From contig NZ_LN929907.1 of assembly GCF_001494595.1 (NCBI RefSeq), positions 1,369,468-1,433,467 of the forward strand: a stretch of 64,000 bases of DNA, given 5' to 3'. Position numbers and translations under genes: made by a program. This DNA is from Mycobacterium sp. M26. GTDB lineage: Bacteria; Actinomycetota; Actinomycetes; Mycobacteriales; Mycobacteriaceae. The notes beneath the pieces are model-generated. The model had not been told where the DNA came from, made no database searches, and saw nothing but the letters and a program-made list of their open reading frames with translations. Of this stretch, positions 9,999 through 18,579 are shown one piece after another (the first letter of the stretch is position 1; every line of letters begins with the position of its first letter).

Positions 9999-12247
9999 CT
10001 CCAACGGATACTGGTACCTGGGCCCGACCCGAGTCGGCCGGAGTCGAAAAGCTCGGCCGCCGGCTGGTCGACGTTGGCTTTGGACAGGATGATTCGCTCC
10101 TGACTCCAGGCGAGGCAATCTGGACTGCCGAGCACCTAGCCGAACTCAAACGAGATTATTCGGACCGTCCCGACGCTGGTTCAGGCGGATTCTTCGAGAA
10201 GTTGGACCAGCAGCTCGCAACGACGTCGTCCGGTGCGGTCCAGCTGTTCGCAGAACTGCTGATCGCAAACGTCCTTCCCATCATCAACCTCAGTGGCGCA
10301 CTGAAACTCAAGCAGGTAGAGACAGTTCTCGAACGGTGTGATCCCCCCGTAGTGATTCCCGAGGATGTCAAGGAAGCGCTGCTCGGTGGCGGTGTTTACC
10401 ACGGTGGCCAGGCGTTCGGGAATTACAAGTGGAAGCAACTCGTCTACCTCATTGAGGTAGCCCAGCACTTCAAGAGCCTCCCCGAGCAGCGGCGGATCGA
10501 CGCTCTCGCTGATCCGATCATCTTCCGAGATGAAGTCGACTCCATCCAGACCGGCCAAGCAGCACAACGACAATCGCTGCTCTATCTAGCTTTCCCAGAC
10601 TTCTTCCTGCCCATCGTCAGCATCGAACACCGGCGCCTCATCCGAGATGCCTTCGCCCCCGAGTATCTAGGCAGACAGATCGGCGATGTCGATACAGATT
10701 TGCACGACATCTACGAGGCGATCCGCGAAAAGCACGGCGCAGTCGACCTTTACACCTCGCCGTGGCTCGAGAAGTGGCAGAAGCCGAAACCGACTGAGCC
10801 CCGGCCAACCAGCGAGGTGAAACACGCCTGGCGAGTGCATGGATCCAATGTCAAGGGCCAAGACATGGTTCCGACCTGGCGTCGAAAGGGAACAGTCTCG
10901 CTTGCAGCCAGTCTGCTGCGCACCGTGCAGCCAGATATCAGCCGCGACGAATTGAAGGCCTTCGTCGAAGAGGACTACAAGTCATCGGGATACGCACAGC
11001 GCCAGGAGAAGGTCGATGAGTTCTACGCATTTTTGGCTCGCATGCACCCCGGCGACTTGGTCGTCACCGTCAGCCAGGGAAATGTGTACTTCGGCATCAT
11101 CACCGGCGACCCAGAGTCGCTAAAGAGTAGTGACGGTCGTTCGAACCTGCGACGTACCGTGAAGTGGTACGGCAGCTCGATGCCTTTGTCGAGACTCCCC
11201 GGGGACATCGTCGCCCGGCTGAGCGGTCAAGGCGAGGTTCTCGACCTCACCGGGCACCTCGCTGCGCTTCTGGCGCTCGCGGAACACAAGCAACCCCCTC
11301 AAGGCACCGGCATCCTTCACCTGCCCGACGCCACGCCGGAATTAGCCGAGCGGCTCAACGTGCCAATCGAGTGGCTCCAGGAATGCATCGACCTTCTCAG
11401 GGACCGCCCACAACTCATCTTCTACGGTCCACCCGGCACGGGAAAGACCTATATCGCACAGGAACTCGCCCGCCACCTCACCACCGAGGCCAACGTCAAG
11501 ATCGTCCAGTTCCACCCGGCCTACACCTATGAGGATTTCTTCGAGGGCTACCGACCAAGAGAGCAGAGCGGCGGCCAAGTGGGCTTTACATTGACCCCGG
11601 GACCACTCAGGTCGCTGGTGGACAAGGCAAAGGACAACCCGGAAGCCGTCTACGTACTGATCATTGACGAGATCAACCGCGGCAACCTCGCCAAGATCTT
11701 CGGGGAGCTGTACTTCCTGCTGGAATACCGCGACAACGCAATCGACCTCCTCTATTCAGCCGACAACACAGAGCCGTTCTCACTGCCGAAGAACATCCTG
11801 ATCCTGGGAACGATGAACACAGCGGATCGGTCAATCGCACTTGTCGATGCCGCCATGCGGCGACGGTTCGCATTCCTTCCGTTGCACCCCTCGGAGAGCC
11901 CGACCAACGGCGTCCTCCGCAAGTGGTTGAAAAAGAAGAATCACAGCTCTGAAGCCGCCGACTTGCTCGACGAACTCAATGCACGAGTCGACGATTCCGA
12001 CTTCAAGATTGGCCCGTCCTACTTTATGCGGGCGGCTGTTCATGAGTCGGGAGACAAAGGGCTGGAACGAGTTTGGCGCACGGCGATCCTACCGCTGCTC
12101 GAAGAGCACCACTACGGCGACGGAACTGACGTGCGTGCCCGATATGGACTAGACGCAATCCGCAAGGCATTGCAGGCCAAGAACGTGCAGCCCACCCTCG
12201 AACCAGCAGAGCCCGCTGATGACATCGCCGCCGCTGATCCTGACTGA
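9995..12247 (+). CDS. mcrB: McrB-type AAA+ GTPase
   Basis: 750-aa motor subunit of a McrBC-type nuclease. The AAA+ domain has Walker A YGPPGTGKT (about residues 475-483), the McrB signature IIDEINRGN (about 555), and MNTADRSI followed by the AMRRRF arginine finger region. The roughly 450-residue N-terminal part differs from E. coli McrB. It includes a segment near HPGDLVVTVSQGNVYFGIITG that looks EVE/PUA-like, a fold used by some McrB relatives to read modified bases; this is an inference from pattern only. The GTG start overlaps the methyltransferase stop (GTGA). The mcrC gene begins before its end, the usual mcrBC arrangement. GTP preference is a family property, not shown here. Confidence 0.9.
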   Translation: MTPTDTGTWARPESAGVEKLGRRLVDVGFGQDDSLLTPGEAIWTAEHLAELKRDYSDRPDAGSGGFFEKLDQQLATTSSGAVQLFAELLIANVLPIINLSGALKLKQVETVLERCDPPVVIPEDVKEALLGGGVYHGGQAFGNYKWKQLVYLIEVAQHFKSLPEQRRIDALADPIIFRDEVDSIQTGQAAQRQSLLYLAFPDFFLPIVSIEHRRLIRDAFAPEYLGRQIGDVDTDLHDIYEAIREKHGAVDLYTSPWLEKWQKPKPTEPRPTSEVKHAWRVHGSNVKGQDMVPTWRRKGTVSLAASLLRTVQPDISRDELKAFVEEDYKSSGYAQRQEKVDEFYAFLARMHPGDLVVTVSQGNVYFGIITGDPESLKSSDGRSNLRRTVKWYGSSMPLSRLPGDIVARLSGQGEVLDLTGHLAALLALAEHKQPPQGTGILHLPDATPELAERLNVPIEWLQECIDLLRDRPQLIFYGPPGTGKTYIAQELARHLTTEANVKIVQFHPAYTYEDFFEGYRPREQSGGQVGFTLTPGPLRSLVDKAKDNPEAVYVLIIDEINRGNLAKIFGELYFLLEYRDNAIDLLYSADNTEPFSLPKNILILGTMNTADRSIALVDAAMRRRFAFLPLHPSESPTNGVLRKWLKKKNHSSEAADLLDELNARVDDSDFKIGPSYFMRAAVHESGDKGLERVWRTAILPLLEEHHYGDGTDVRARYGLDAIRKALQAKNVQPTLEPAEPADDIAAADPD

Positions 12248-13409
12248 GGGCGAAGTTGCGCAAACCGTCGCACTCACCGACGCGGAATACCTGGCCCTAC
12301 AACAGCTGGCCCTGGCCAGCGTCACGCCGACGCTGGACCGCGGGCTCTATGACGTCGTCGCAGCACGAAAGATCGGGGCGGTCGCCATGGGCGACCGCCA
12401 AGTCGTGGTGCGCCCGAAGATCGCCGACCTCAACCGCCTGGTATTCATGCTCGGATACGCCAAGGATCCCGGAATCTGGCGCGACGATCTCGTGGACCTG
12501 ACGCGCGATGACGAGTTGCTCCCTGCGCTGGCGGAGGCCTTCAGCCGACTTGCGCTCGCAGCTGTCGAGCAGGGCTTGTTGCAGGGCTACAAGACAGTGC
12601 AGGAGACGCTACCGGTCCTGCGTGGCCGGATGCTTGCCGGTGAACAGATGACGCGACTCTACGGACTGCCGGTGCCAGTGGCCGTTGAGTACGACGACTT
12701 CACCGTCGACATCGCCGAAAACCAGATCCTCCTGATGGCGCTGCGGCGATTGCTTGTCGTCCCGAAGATCAGCATCCAGGCGCGACGCCGGCTACAACGC
12801 CTGCGGCTGATCCTGGCAGACGTGAATGCTCCGCCGAGGGGCGCAGGTCCGCCGACGTGGAGACGAAGCCGACTCAATGTGCGGTACCAGCCCGCACTGG
12901 CGTTGGCCCAGATCGTTCTCGCCGCAGACTCATTCGAGCACCACGTCGGCGATCTGCGAGTCACCGGATACATGTTTGACATGTGGCGGGTTTTCGAGGA
13001 TTTCGTCACGGTGGCCCTTTCGGAGTCGCTTCGGAGTTATGGCGGGCGCAGCGTCTGCCAGAAGCCTTTGAGTCTCGATGTTCGGCGGCGGGTAACCATG
13101 AAGCCCGATCTGATGTGGGAGAACAGCGGGGCAGTGCGCGCTGTGGTTGACGCAAAGTACAAAGCCGAGAGGCCTGAAGGTTTCCACAACGCGGATCTGT
13201 ACCAGATGCTCGCCTATTGCACGGTGCTCGGACTGGATGAGGGCCATCTCATCTATGCGAAGGGAAACGAGCCTGTCGACCGGCACACGGTCGAGGGGAG
13301 TGGCGTGGTCATTCATTGTCACGCGCTCGATTTGAGCGCGCCGCCCGCGGAGTTATTGCGCCAAGTGGACTACCTTGCCCGGCTCGTTTCACTACCGATG
13401 GCGGCGTGA
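12219..13409 (+). CDS. mcrC: McrC-type nuclease subunit
   Basis: 396-aa partner of McrB. The N-terminal part contains the conserved YDDFTVDIAENQILL stretch typical of McrC. The C-terminal PD-(D/E)XK site is visible as KPDLMW followed by AVVDAKYK (about residues 290-315), so the catalytic D...DxK residues are intact. It starts 29 bp inside mcrB in another frame, so the two are translationally coupled. In classical McrBC, the complex cleaves methylated DNA. Here it sits directly behind a DNA methyltransferase, so either it ignores that methyltransferase's mark or it has been adapted as the effector of the helicase module. Confidence 0.92.
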   Translation: MTSPPLILTEGEVAQTVALTDAEYLALQQLALASVTPTLDRGLYDVVAARKIGAVAMGDRQVVVRPKIADLNRLVFMLGYAKDPGIWRDDLVDLTRDDELLPALAEAFSRLALAAVEQGLLQGYKTVQETLPVLRGRMLAGEQMTRLYGLPVPVAVEYDDFTVDIAENQILLMALRRLLVVPKISIQARRRLQRLRLILADVNAPPRGAGPPTWRRSRLNVRYQPALALAQIVLAADSFEHHVGDLRVTGYMFDMWRVFEDFVTVALSESLRSYGGRSVCQKPLSLDVRRRVTMKPDLMWENSGAVRAVVDAKYKAERPEGFHNADLYQMLAYCTVLGLDEGHLIYAKGNEPVDRHTVEGSGVVIHCHALDLSAPPAELLRQVDYLARLVSLPMAA

Positions 13410-13428
13410 TGATGGGAGGTGCGAAGAA

Positions 13429-13968
13429 GTGGCCGCGCGAACAGCATTTCGCCTAGACACCGTAGAAATGGCGATGGAGGCGCAGTGGCAGGTCGACTCC
13501 GTCGACCACATCGACAAGTTCCAACGCGGCGCTTACGCCATCACTGTGCATTACACACCGGACGACGACATAACCCGCGCTGAAAAGCTCGGACCCAACG
13601 GCGAATGCGAAACGCTAGAAGACACCTCGGCTGGGAAGTTGGAAGTGCTCCGCTACTGGTTGACGGGACGGTTGGCTGGCGGTGTCGAACCGGCGCCCTC
13701 AACTGGCGAACTAAGGGTGACATGGGGCGACTCAGACCGGAAGGCCGGGACTACCAGCGTCCACAACAGCGTCGATCGCCCAGGTCCAGTGTGGGTCGTC
13801 ATTACGAGACGGGAGCGCGTTCCGGAGTGGCGGGCAATGTGGTTCTTTGGCACGCGGGAACTTGCCGAAGAGGGCGCGCGGCGAGCGCTGGCCACAGATG
13901 CCGGCACCGGGAATGGCGGCAAGATCCTTGAGACAGCAGTTGCCGAGGGGCGTGCGTATTTCAAGTAA
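13429..13968 (+). CDS. Orphan protein, paralogous N-terminal domain with next gene
   Basis: About 179 aa, function not recognised. GTG at 13429 is preferred over the longer frame because GGGAGGT sits 8 bp upstream and the resulting N-terminus aligns with the next gene. Residues 1-80 share a pattern with the protein at 14047: FRLDT-E-AMEAQW-VDS-DH-D-F at the start and G-LEVLRYWLTGR at the end of the shared block. The C-terminal part (VWVVITRRERVPEWRAMWFF and onward) differs. No membrane segment or catalytic motif is evident. It lies 20 bp after mcrC on the same strand and could be transcribed with the defence operon. Confidence 0.7.
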   Translation: MAARTAFRLDTVEMAMEAQWQVDSVDHIDKFQRGAYAITVHYTPDDDITRAEKLGPNGECETLEDTSAGKLEVLRYWLTGRLAGGVEPAPSTGELRVTWGDSDRKAGTTSVHNSVDRPGPVWVVITRRERVPEWRAMWFFGTRELAEEGARRALATDAGTGNGGKILETAVAEGRAYFK

Positions 13969-14046
13969 TGCAAGGTGCGTAAGAGCCTTTCCAGCGCGAG
14001 TTAATTACCTACTACCGCGACCAGACTTCGACGGAGGGGCCAGGGG

Positions 14047-14760
14047 ATGGCACCAGGAACGACGCTTCGCCTCGATACGGCTGAACTTGCAATGGAATTC
14101 GGCTGGTATGTGGAGTCGAGCGACCACACCGATGAGTTCAGTCGGGCCGATGTGACAATTACGGCCCATTACTCAGCGGCCGACGAAATCGACAGCGCTG
14201 TCAAGAAGGGACCCGGCGTTCAGTTCGAAGACATGGAGCATCGGACATTTGGAAGGGTCGAGCTTCTTCGCTACTGGCTGACCGGCCGGCCTGCCGAATC
14301 TACTGTTGCGCCTGCGGGGTCAGCTTCAAAGATTCCGCCCCATCTTTCCCCGAAGCCGGGTGACTGGACGCGAGATGAGTTCGTTGCGGCAGTCGAGGAC
14401 CCAAGCGACCGCGCCTTCCTGCTGAGGCTCATGGATCTGGTGGATGAGAACAGTCGGCTTCCCTCTCTGGGGATGCACATCCGGCTCTACTTTGGGAAAC
14501 GGCCTGGCGGAGCGATGTTCGTGTACCCATTCGGACGTAGATTCCCTCCCTTCAAGTTCTCAATCAGCGGTGGCCGCCTCATGGTGTCCGGTTGCTGGAC
14601 GGGTTTCTCTGGCATCAAGGGCCACCCTGGATTCGCGGATCTGGCGGCAATGCTGAATCTCGACGAGAAGGGTCCCGCTAAGGCTGTCGCGGTCGCCGGG
14701 CTTGATCCCGATGAGGTGTGGCAAGTCGGCGAAACGGTCTCGCGCGCGATTAATGGGTGA
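14047..14760 (+). CDS. Orphan protein sharing N-terminal domain with preceding gene
   Basis: 237 aa, function not recognised. ATG at 14047 has a strong ribosome-binding site (GGAGGGG). Residues 1-85 are homologous to the start of the preceding protein (LRLDTAELAMEFGWYVES...RVELLRYWLTGRP). A low-complexity linker follows (about 86-105). A different C-terminal domain contains DWTRDEFVAAVEDPSDRAFL and a beta-rich stretch near RPGGAMFVYPFGRR. The two-gene arrangement, with a common head and different tails, suggests duplication with domain swapping. It is the last clear plus-strand gene before a poorly coding stretch. Confidence 0.7.
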   Translation: MAPGTTLRLDTAELAMEFGWYVESSDHTDEFSRADVTITAHYSAADEIDSAVKKGPGVQFEDMEHRTFGRVELLRYWLTGRPAESTVAPAGSASKIPPHLSPKPGDWTRDEFVAAVEDPSDRAFLLRLMDLVDENSRLPSLGMHIRLYFGKRPGGAMFVYPFGRRFPPFKFSISGGRLMVSGCWTGFSGIKGHPGFADLAAMLNLDEKGPAKAVAVAGLDPDEVWQVGETVSRAING

Positions 14761-15291
14761 ATTCCGGCCCTTGGTGCCTTCGCGTTGAGGGTGTCTCGGT
14801 GCGTGTGCCCCGGCCGGGCAACAGTCAACCGCGCCCCGCGGCGGCTACGGCTGTTCGGTCTCCAGGAATGGCCCGGATGCCGTCAATTCAGCGGTCGCCC
14901 GGGAATCGATCACGACGGAGAGGAAGTGCCCGCGTTAAGCGGTCTCGATCGACGTTGGGACAACGTCATAGCGTTCTGGTAGGACTACCGATGCCGGCGG
15001 TGCTGAGCGACGGGGGATGAATGCCGAGGAATCCGCGACAGAGGCCCAGGAGGCCGACGAAGCCGCCACGGGAGTGTGGGTGCCCGACCGAGTTGTTGCG
15101 TTGCCATCACGAACTCACCGCATCGCTTCGGGAATCGGTTTCAAAGCGCACTGATGCCGAGCGACGGGCCGTCAGTGAATACCGCAAGCGCGCTGAGGCC
15201 GAGGATGAGGCGCGAGAGGAAGTCGCCTTTTCCGTGCGATTCGTCCAGGGCGGCTCCCCGGGAAGCGGAAAGCGCAGTTAATGGGCCGGAG
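14761..15291. other. Poorly coding stretch with two weak small ORFs
   Basis: No strong gene is seen. A small plus-strand ORF at 15021-15281 (86 aa, ATG with GGGGG just upstream) encodes a basic N-terminus followed by a charged helical segment (TDAERRAVSEYRKRAEAEDEAREE). A 65-aa ORF at 14785-14982 ends in a plausible protein-like tail (LSGLDRRWDNVIAFW). Neither can be supported by family recognition. The region borders a frameshifted gene and an IS element, so it may hold gene remnants. Confidence 0.3.
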
Positions 15292-15998
15292 TTACTCACG
15301 GACGATGATGTACTTCTCGAACGCGGTCGCCTCGGCGGGATCAAAGCTAGCCAGGAACTCGCGTTTATGCACGCTCGTGAGATACGTTTATGCACGCTCG
15401 TGAGATAGATGTGACCGCTGCCTGCGCTGGTCGGCGGCAGGGCACCAGCGGGGTCGGAGGGCTCTAGATCCCATATGGCTGAATCCGTTGGCCAACACCA
15501 GATGCGTCGGCCACCCTCGGTGAGGGTGGTGTTTTCGTTGACCAGGATCAGCAAGTCGAGGTCTTCAGGCGCCCTTTGCCGGAGGGCGAATCCTCCGTGT
15601 GGACTGACACCGCGCAAGGGCGGTAGTGCCGGATCGAACTCGACCACCAGGTTATGGTCATCGTTGCGCAACTTCCGCCACCAGGACCGGAGTCGGGTGA
15701 GCTTGTCCTCGCTCATTCCCGACCCCTGGGTCAGCATATATTTGCCGTGATCACGAAGACGCTGATAGACCTTGGACTTGCCGTGGAGATTGGTGGTCTT
15801 CCACGGCCAGGCCTTGTTGACGACCTGCCGGTAGGTCAGATATCCGCCGTAGGTCTGCTTGTGCCATGACACGGCCTGGCGCGAAACCCCGTGCATCTCG
15901 GCGATTTCGCTCTGGTTGTCGCCCTGTTTTCTCAGTGCCTCGATTTCACTGAAGATCAGCGGTATGCGACTGGCTGCTTTATTCTTCTCGTCGGCCAT
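15292..15998 (-). pseudogene. HTH protein gene frameshifted by a 23-bp tandem duplication
   Basis: ATG at 15998 (GGGGAAGG upstream) opens a protein with a helix-turn-helix near its start (NQSEIAEMHGVSRQAVSWHK), then a basic, Trp-rich region. Near the C-terminus the frame meets two adjacent copies of a 23-bp unit (15362-15407). Read as present, the frame shifts and continues as an implausible arginine/serine-rich tail to 15141. With one copy removed, the reading is SVHKREFLASFDPAEATAF and a few more residues, ending at TAA 15292-15294, giving about 228 aa. That tail looks like normal protein. The gene diverges from the conserved orphan gene at 16150. DNA-binding or regulatory role is inferred from the HTH. 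Confidence 0.65.
15362..15407. repeat. 23-bp perfect tandem duplication
   Basis: Two identical head-to-tail copies, 15362-15384 and 15385-15407 (each begins CGTTTATGCACGCTCG on the plus strand). The length is not a multiple of three and it lies inside the HTH gene on the minus strand, shifting its last 25 or so codons. Confidence 0.95.
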
Positions 15999-16149
15999 AA
16001 TTTGCCTTCCCCATCTCCTGCTTCTGGATTGACGACACTCGGGCAACCCGCTGTCGGCTGTTTCCGCCGTGAACCCGACAATCGCCCATCCCGCCGGCCT
16101 TGTCGGTGCCCGTTGCTAGAGATATTGCCAACACAACAGAGGGGGAGTG

Positions 16150-17133
16150 ATGGCAGGCAAGTCGCCAGTCAAACTTGTGAGGGATCAGCTGGTGCTGGGT
16201 CCGGTGACGGTCGAGTTTCAGCGGACGCTTCGGATCCCTGAAACCGGTCTGCACTACCTGCCGCCTGGTCTGGGCCGGTTTCCGTTGCGGCGGGTGGAGG
16301 ATTATCCCGATACTGTGCCGACGGAGTGGCTGGCCCGGGGTGGGGTGATGCTGCCGATCTATCAGCGTGAGGCTATGTGGTTGTCGTTCGATTCTTCGGA
16401 GCCCGCTGCGTTGCAGGTCGGTATGGGCAAGGTGTGTGCGGTGAGTGGGCTGCCGTGGATCGAGCACTTGGTGAAAAATCCGCAAGATTATGTTGTCCTG
16501 CCGGATCAGCCGTGGCTCGATGGGATCAACGTCGGCGATGGTTTCATCCGACAATTCGTCGCTGTTCCCTTCGGGTCGGGAGCCACCGTCGAAGGACAGC
16601 TGACCGGACGGGAGACCCACGGGGGTGTGCAACTTCGGGCCGTGGGGCTTACCGAACAGGCGCTCGAGGCGTGGCGCGAAACACAGCGGGTGGTCGAATC
16701 GGAGATTTGCTTCGACATGGCGCCGATGGCCTGTTCGGAAGCTATCGGCTCGGCGGACATGGGGCTCGGCGCCGGTGGGCGGATGCGTCAGGAGGTGTAC
16801 ACCGATGACCGCCCTGTCGATGACTACGACGAGGGCGGCGCTCAGCGGGTGTTCGTCCACTTGTGCTCGGCTGCGCAGTGGGCGGGAATCACCGGAGAGG
16901 TGCCTCCCCCGACACCGGTCGACCGCAACGCTTACGTGAGTGCGGGCCTGCCCTGGTTCGACTACTACGACGCCGATGCCCAGGACCTCGAGCCCTCGCA
17001 GATCCTGGCGAAGGTCAAGACCGTCGGCGAGAAGCTTGGCGGCGAGGGCACATCGTTCGTGCCGTTCGACCCGAAGGCGGTGATCACTTTGGGCGACGTT
17101 AGCTCGAGTGAGGTCGTGGACGGAAACTGGTAG
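16150..17133 (+). CDS. Conserved protein of unknown function
   Basis: 327 aa from ATG 16150 (AGGGGGAG just upstream; GTG 16147 is an alternative). The pattern LPPGLGRFPLRRVEDY, then LPIYQREAMWLSF, VGMGKVCAVSGLPW, DQPWLDGINVGDGFIRQFVA and TVEGQLTG suggests a conserved soluble-protein family that I associate with actinobacteria but cannot name functionally. No signal peptide or membrane segment is visible. It is divergent from the broken HTH gene and is followed 36 bp later by the IS3-type element. Confidence 0.75.
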   Translation: MAGKSPVKLVRDQLVLGPVTVEFQRTLRIPETGLHYLPPGLGRFPLRRVEDYPDTVPTEWLARGGVMLPIYQREAMWLSFDSSEPAALQVGMGKVCAVSGLPWIEHLVKNPQDYVVLPDQPWLDGINVGDGFIRQFVAVPFGSGATVEGQLTGRETHGGVQLRAVGLTEQALEAWRETQRVVESEICFDMAPMACSEAIGSADMGLGAGGRMRQEVYTDDRPVDDYDEGGAQRVFVHLCSAAQWAGITGEVPPPTPVDRNAYVSAGLPWFDYYDADAQDLEPSQILAKVKTVGEKLGGEGTSFVPFDPKAVITLGDVSSSEVVDGNW

Positions 17134-17169
17134 GCGATGGCGATGCTTACAACAAACGGTTCAAGCCGT

Positions 17170-17194
17170 TGGGTCTGCCCCGAGTTCAGTTGAC
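17170..17194. repeat. Left terminal inverted repeat of IS3-type element
   Basis: 25 bp beginning TGGGTCTGCCCC. It pairs with 18414-18438 at 21 of 25 positions. Confidence 0.85.
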
Positions 17195-17210
17195 TCGTCG
17201 GGTGTGAATT

Positions 17211-18077
17211 TCAGGCCGCGGTTGCGACTGGCGTGTGGAGCAGTTCGAACTGTATCGGGGTGAGTCTGCCGAGGGCGCGTTGGCGGCGGCGTCGGTGGTA
17301 GGTCCGCTCGATCCACGACACGATCGCCAGCCGCAGTTCGGCCCGGGTGGACCAGCGTCGCCGATCCAGGACGTTGCGTTGCAGAAGGGCGAAGAACGAC
17401 TCCATCGCGGCATTGTCTCCGCAGGCGCCGACGCGGCCCATAGATCCCTGTAATCCGTTGTGCAACAGTGCGTGGACGAAGTTTCGTGCTCGGAATTGGC
17501 TGCCTCTGTCGGTGTGAACGACCGTCGACACCGGTGAGCGCAGGGCCACGGCGTTCTCTAGAGCGGCTACGGCCAGCGTGGACTTCATCCGGGAGTCGAT
17601 GGAGTATCCGACGATCCGGTTGGAGTACACGTCCTTGATGGCGCAGAGGTAGAGCTTGCCTTCGTCGGTGCGGTGCTCGGTGATGTCGGCCAACCAGACC
17701 TGATTGGGGGCCTGGGCGCTGAACTGACGCTGCACGAGATCGTCATGCACCGGTGGTCCAGATCGCCGGTTCAGTCCACGCTTCTTGGCGAAGATCGACC
17801 AGATCCGCTCCTGGGCACACAGCCGCGCGACACGGTTCTCGCCGGCAGTGATGCCTCTTGCGGGCAGTTCATCAGCGATGAATCGGTAGCCGAAGGCGGG
17901 GTCATCGGCGTGGATGTCGCCGGCAGCGTTGATCAGGTGGGCATCATCCCAATCCCGCTGAGAGATGGGCGCTTTGCGCCACTTGTAGAACGCCTGGGTG
18001 GAGAACCCCAGGACCCGGCAGGTCACCGTGACGGGAATCCCGTCGGCGGCAATGTCGAGGACCAGCGGGTACATCAT
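17211..18077 (-). CDS. IS3-family transposase OrfB (DDE integrase core)
   Basis: 288-aa frame with a complete rve-type DDE core: D in VWLADITEH, D in VVHTDRGSQF, and E in GDNAAMESFFALLQ, 35 residues after the second D as expected. It lies in the -1 relation to OrfA, with a 4-bp overlap (18074-18077). In IS3 elements OrfB is normally made as an OrfAB fusion by -1 frameshifting, so the separate start here may not be used. The frame is undamaged, so the element may be active. Confidence 0.92.
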   Translation of the reverse strand: MMYPLVLDIAADGIPVTVTCRVLGFSTQAFYKWRKAPISQRDWDDAHLINAAGDIHADDPAFGYRFIADELPARGITAGENRVARLCAQERIWSIFAKKRGLNRRSGPPVHDDLVQRQFSAQAPNQVWLADITEHRTDEGKLYLCAIKDVYSNRIVGYSIDSRMKSTLAVAALENAVALRSPVSTVVHTDRGSQFRARNFVHALLHNGLQGSMGRVGACGDNAAMESFFALLQRNVLDRRRWSTRAELRLAIVSWIERTYHRRRRQRALGRLTPIQFELLHTPVATAA

Positions 18078-18370
18078 TGTGGGTTGGCGTCCCGCGATAG
18101 GTACCCGACGGCGCGGCGCATCACCTCGGCTTCCTGCTCGAGGAGTTTGATCCGCTTGTGCGCCTCGCGCAGCTGCGCGGCCATGTCATCAGCATTGGCC
18201 GGTGAGGCGGGCTGTCCGCGGCCCTCCTCGCGGTCGGCGATCTTTAGCCAGCGGTGCAGGCAGGCTTCCGAGATGCTGAAGTCTTTCGCGATCTGGCGCA
18301 GCGGCGCCTCGCCTTTGCGGGCCAGGGCGATGACGTCGGCGCGGAACTCGGCAGGAAACGGTGTCGGCAC
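18074..18370 (-). CDS. IS3-family OrfA (HTH, leucine zipper)
   Basis: 98 aa. The N-terminal helix-turn-helix (FRADVIALARKGEAPLRQIA and following SISEACLHRWLK) binds the element's ends. The following heptad-like stretch (QLREAHKRIKLLEQEAEVM) is the leucine zipper used for multimerisation. Length and arrangement are normal for IS3 OrfA. Confidence 0.92.
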   Translation of the reverse strand: MPTPFPAEFRADVIALARKGEAPLRQIAKDFSISEACLHRWLKIADREEGRGQPASPANADDMAAQLREAHKRIKLLEQEAEVMRRAVGYLSRDANPQ

Positions 18371-18413
18371 GAGATTAATCCTTCCAGCAAGGACGAATGC
18401 TCACAGGTCAGGA

Positions 18414-18438
18414 GTCAACCAAACCGGGGGCAGACCCA
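18414..18438. repeat. Right terminal inverted repeat of IS3-type element
   Basis: 25 bp beginning GTCAACCAAACC and ending CAGACCCA; reverse complement of the left end with four mismatches. Confidence 0.85.
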
Positions 18439-18579
18439 GCTCACTTTTCGACCGGAGCCGACAACAATGCCGTTCAACCCGACATCAAGGCAGCTATGCC
18501 CAGTCTTGTCGGAGGACTTGGTTATGTTGATCGTAGTTCGTCTTCACGCGCTGGCGAGATGCTAAAACTGGGAGCGTTC

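Larger units (their letters stand above)
17170..18438 (-). mobile_element. IS3-family insertion sequence
   Basis: About 1.27 kb element with two overlapping minus-strand frames (orfA, orfB) and imperfect 25-bp terminal inverted repeats: 17170-17194 (TGGGTCTGCCCC...GTTGAC) and 18414-18438 (its reverse complement), with 21 of 25 positions matching. Ends are TG...CA as in IS3 elements. I find no matching 3-4-bp target duplication in the flanks (left flank ends GCCGT, right flank begins GCTCA), so the insertion may be old or rearranged. Confidence 0.88.

Noticed and set aside
15362..15407. Start of a CRISPR or repeat array
   Set aside because: Only two contiguous copies with no spacers; it is a simple tandem duplication within a gene.
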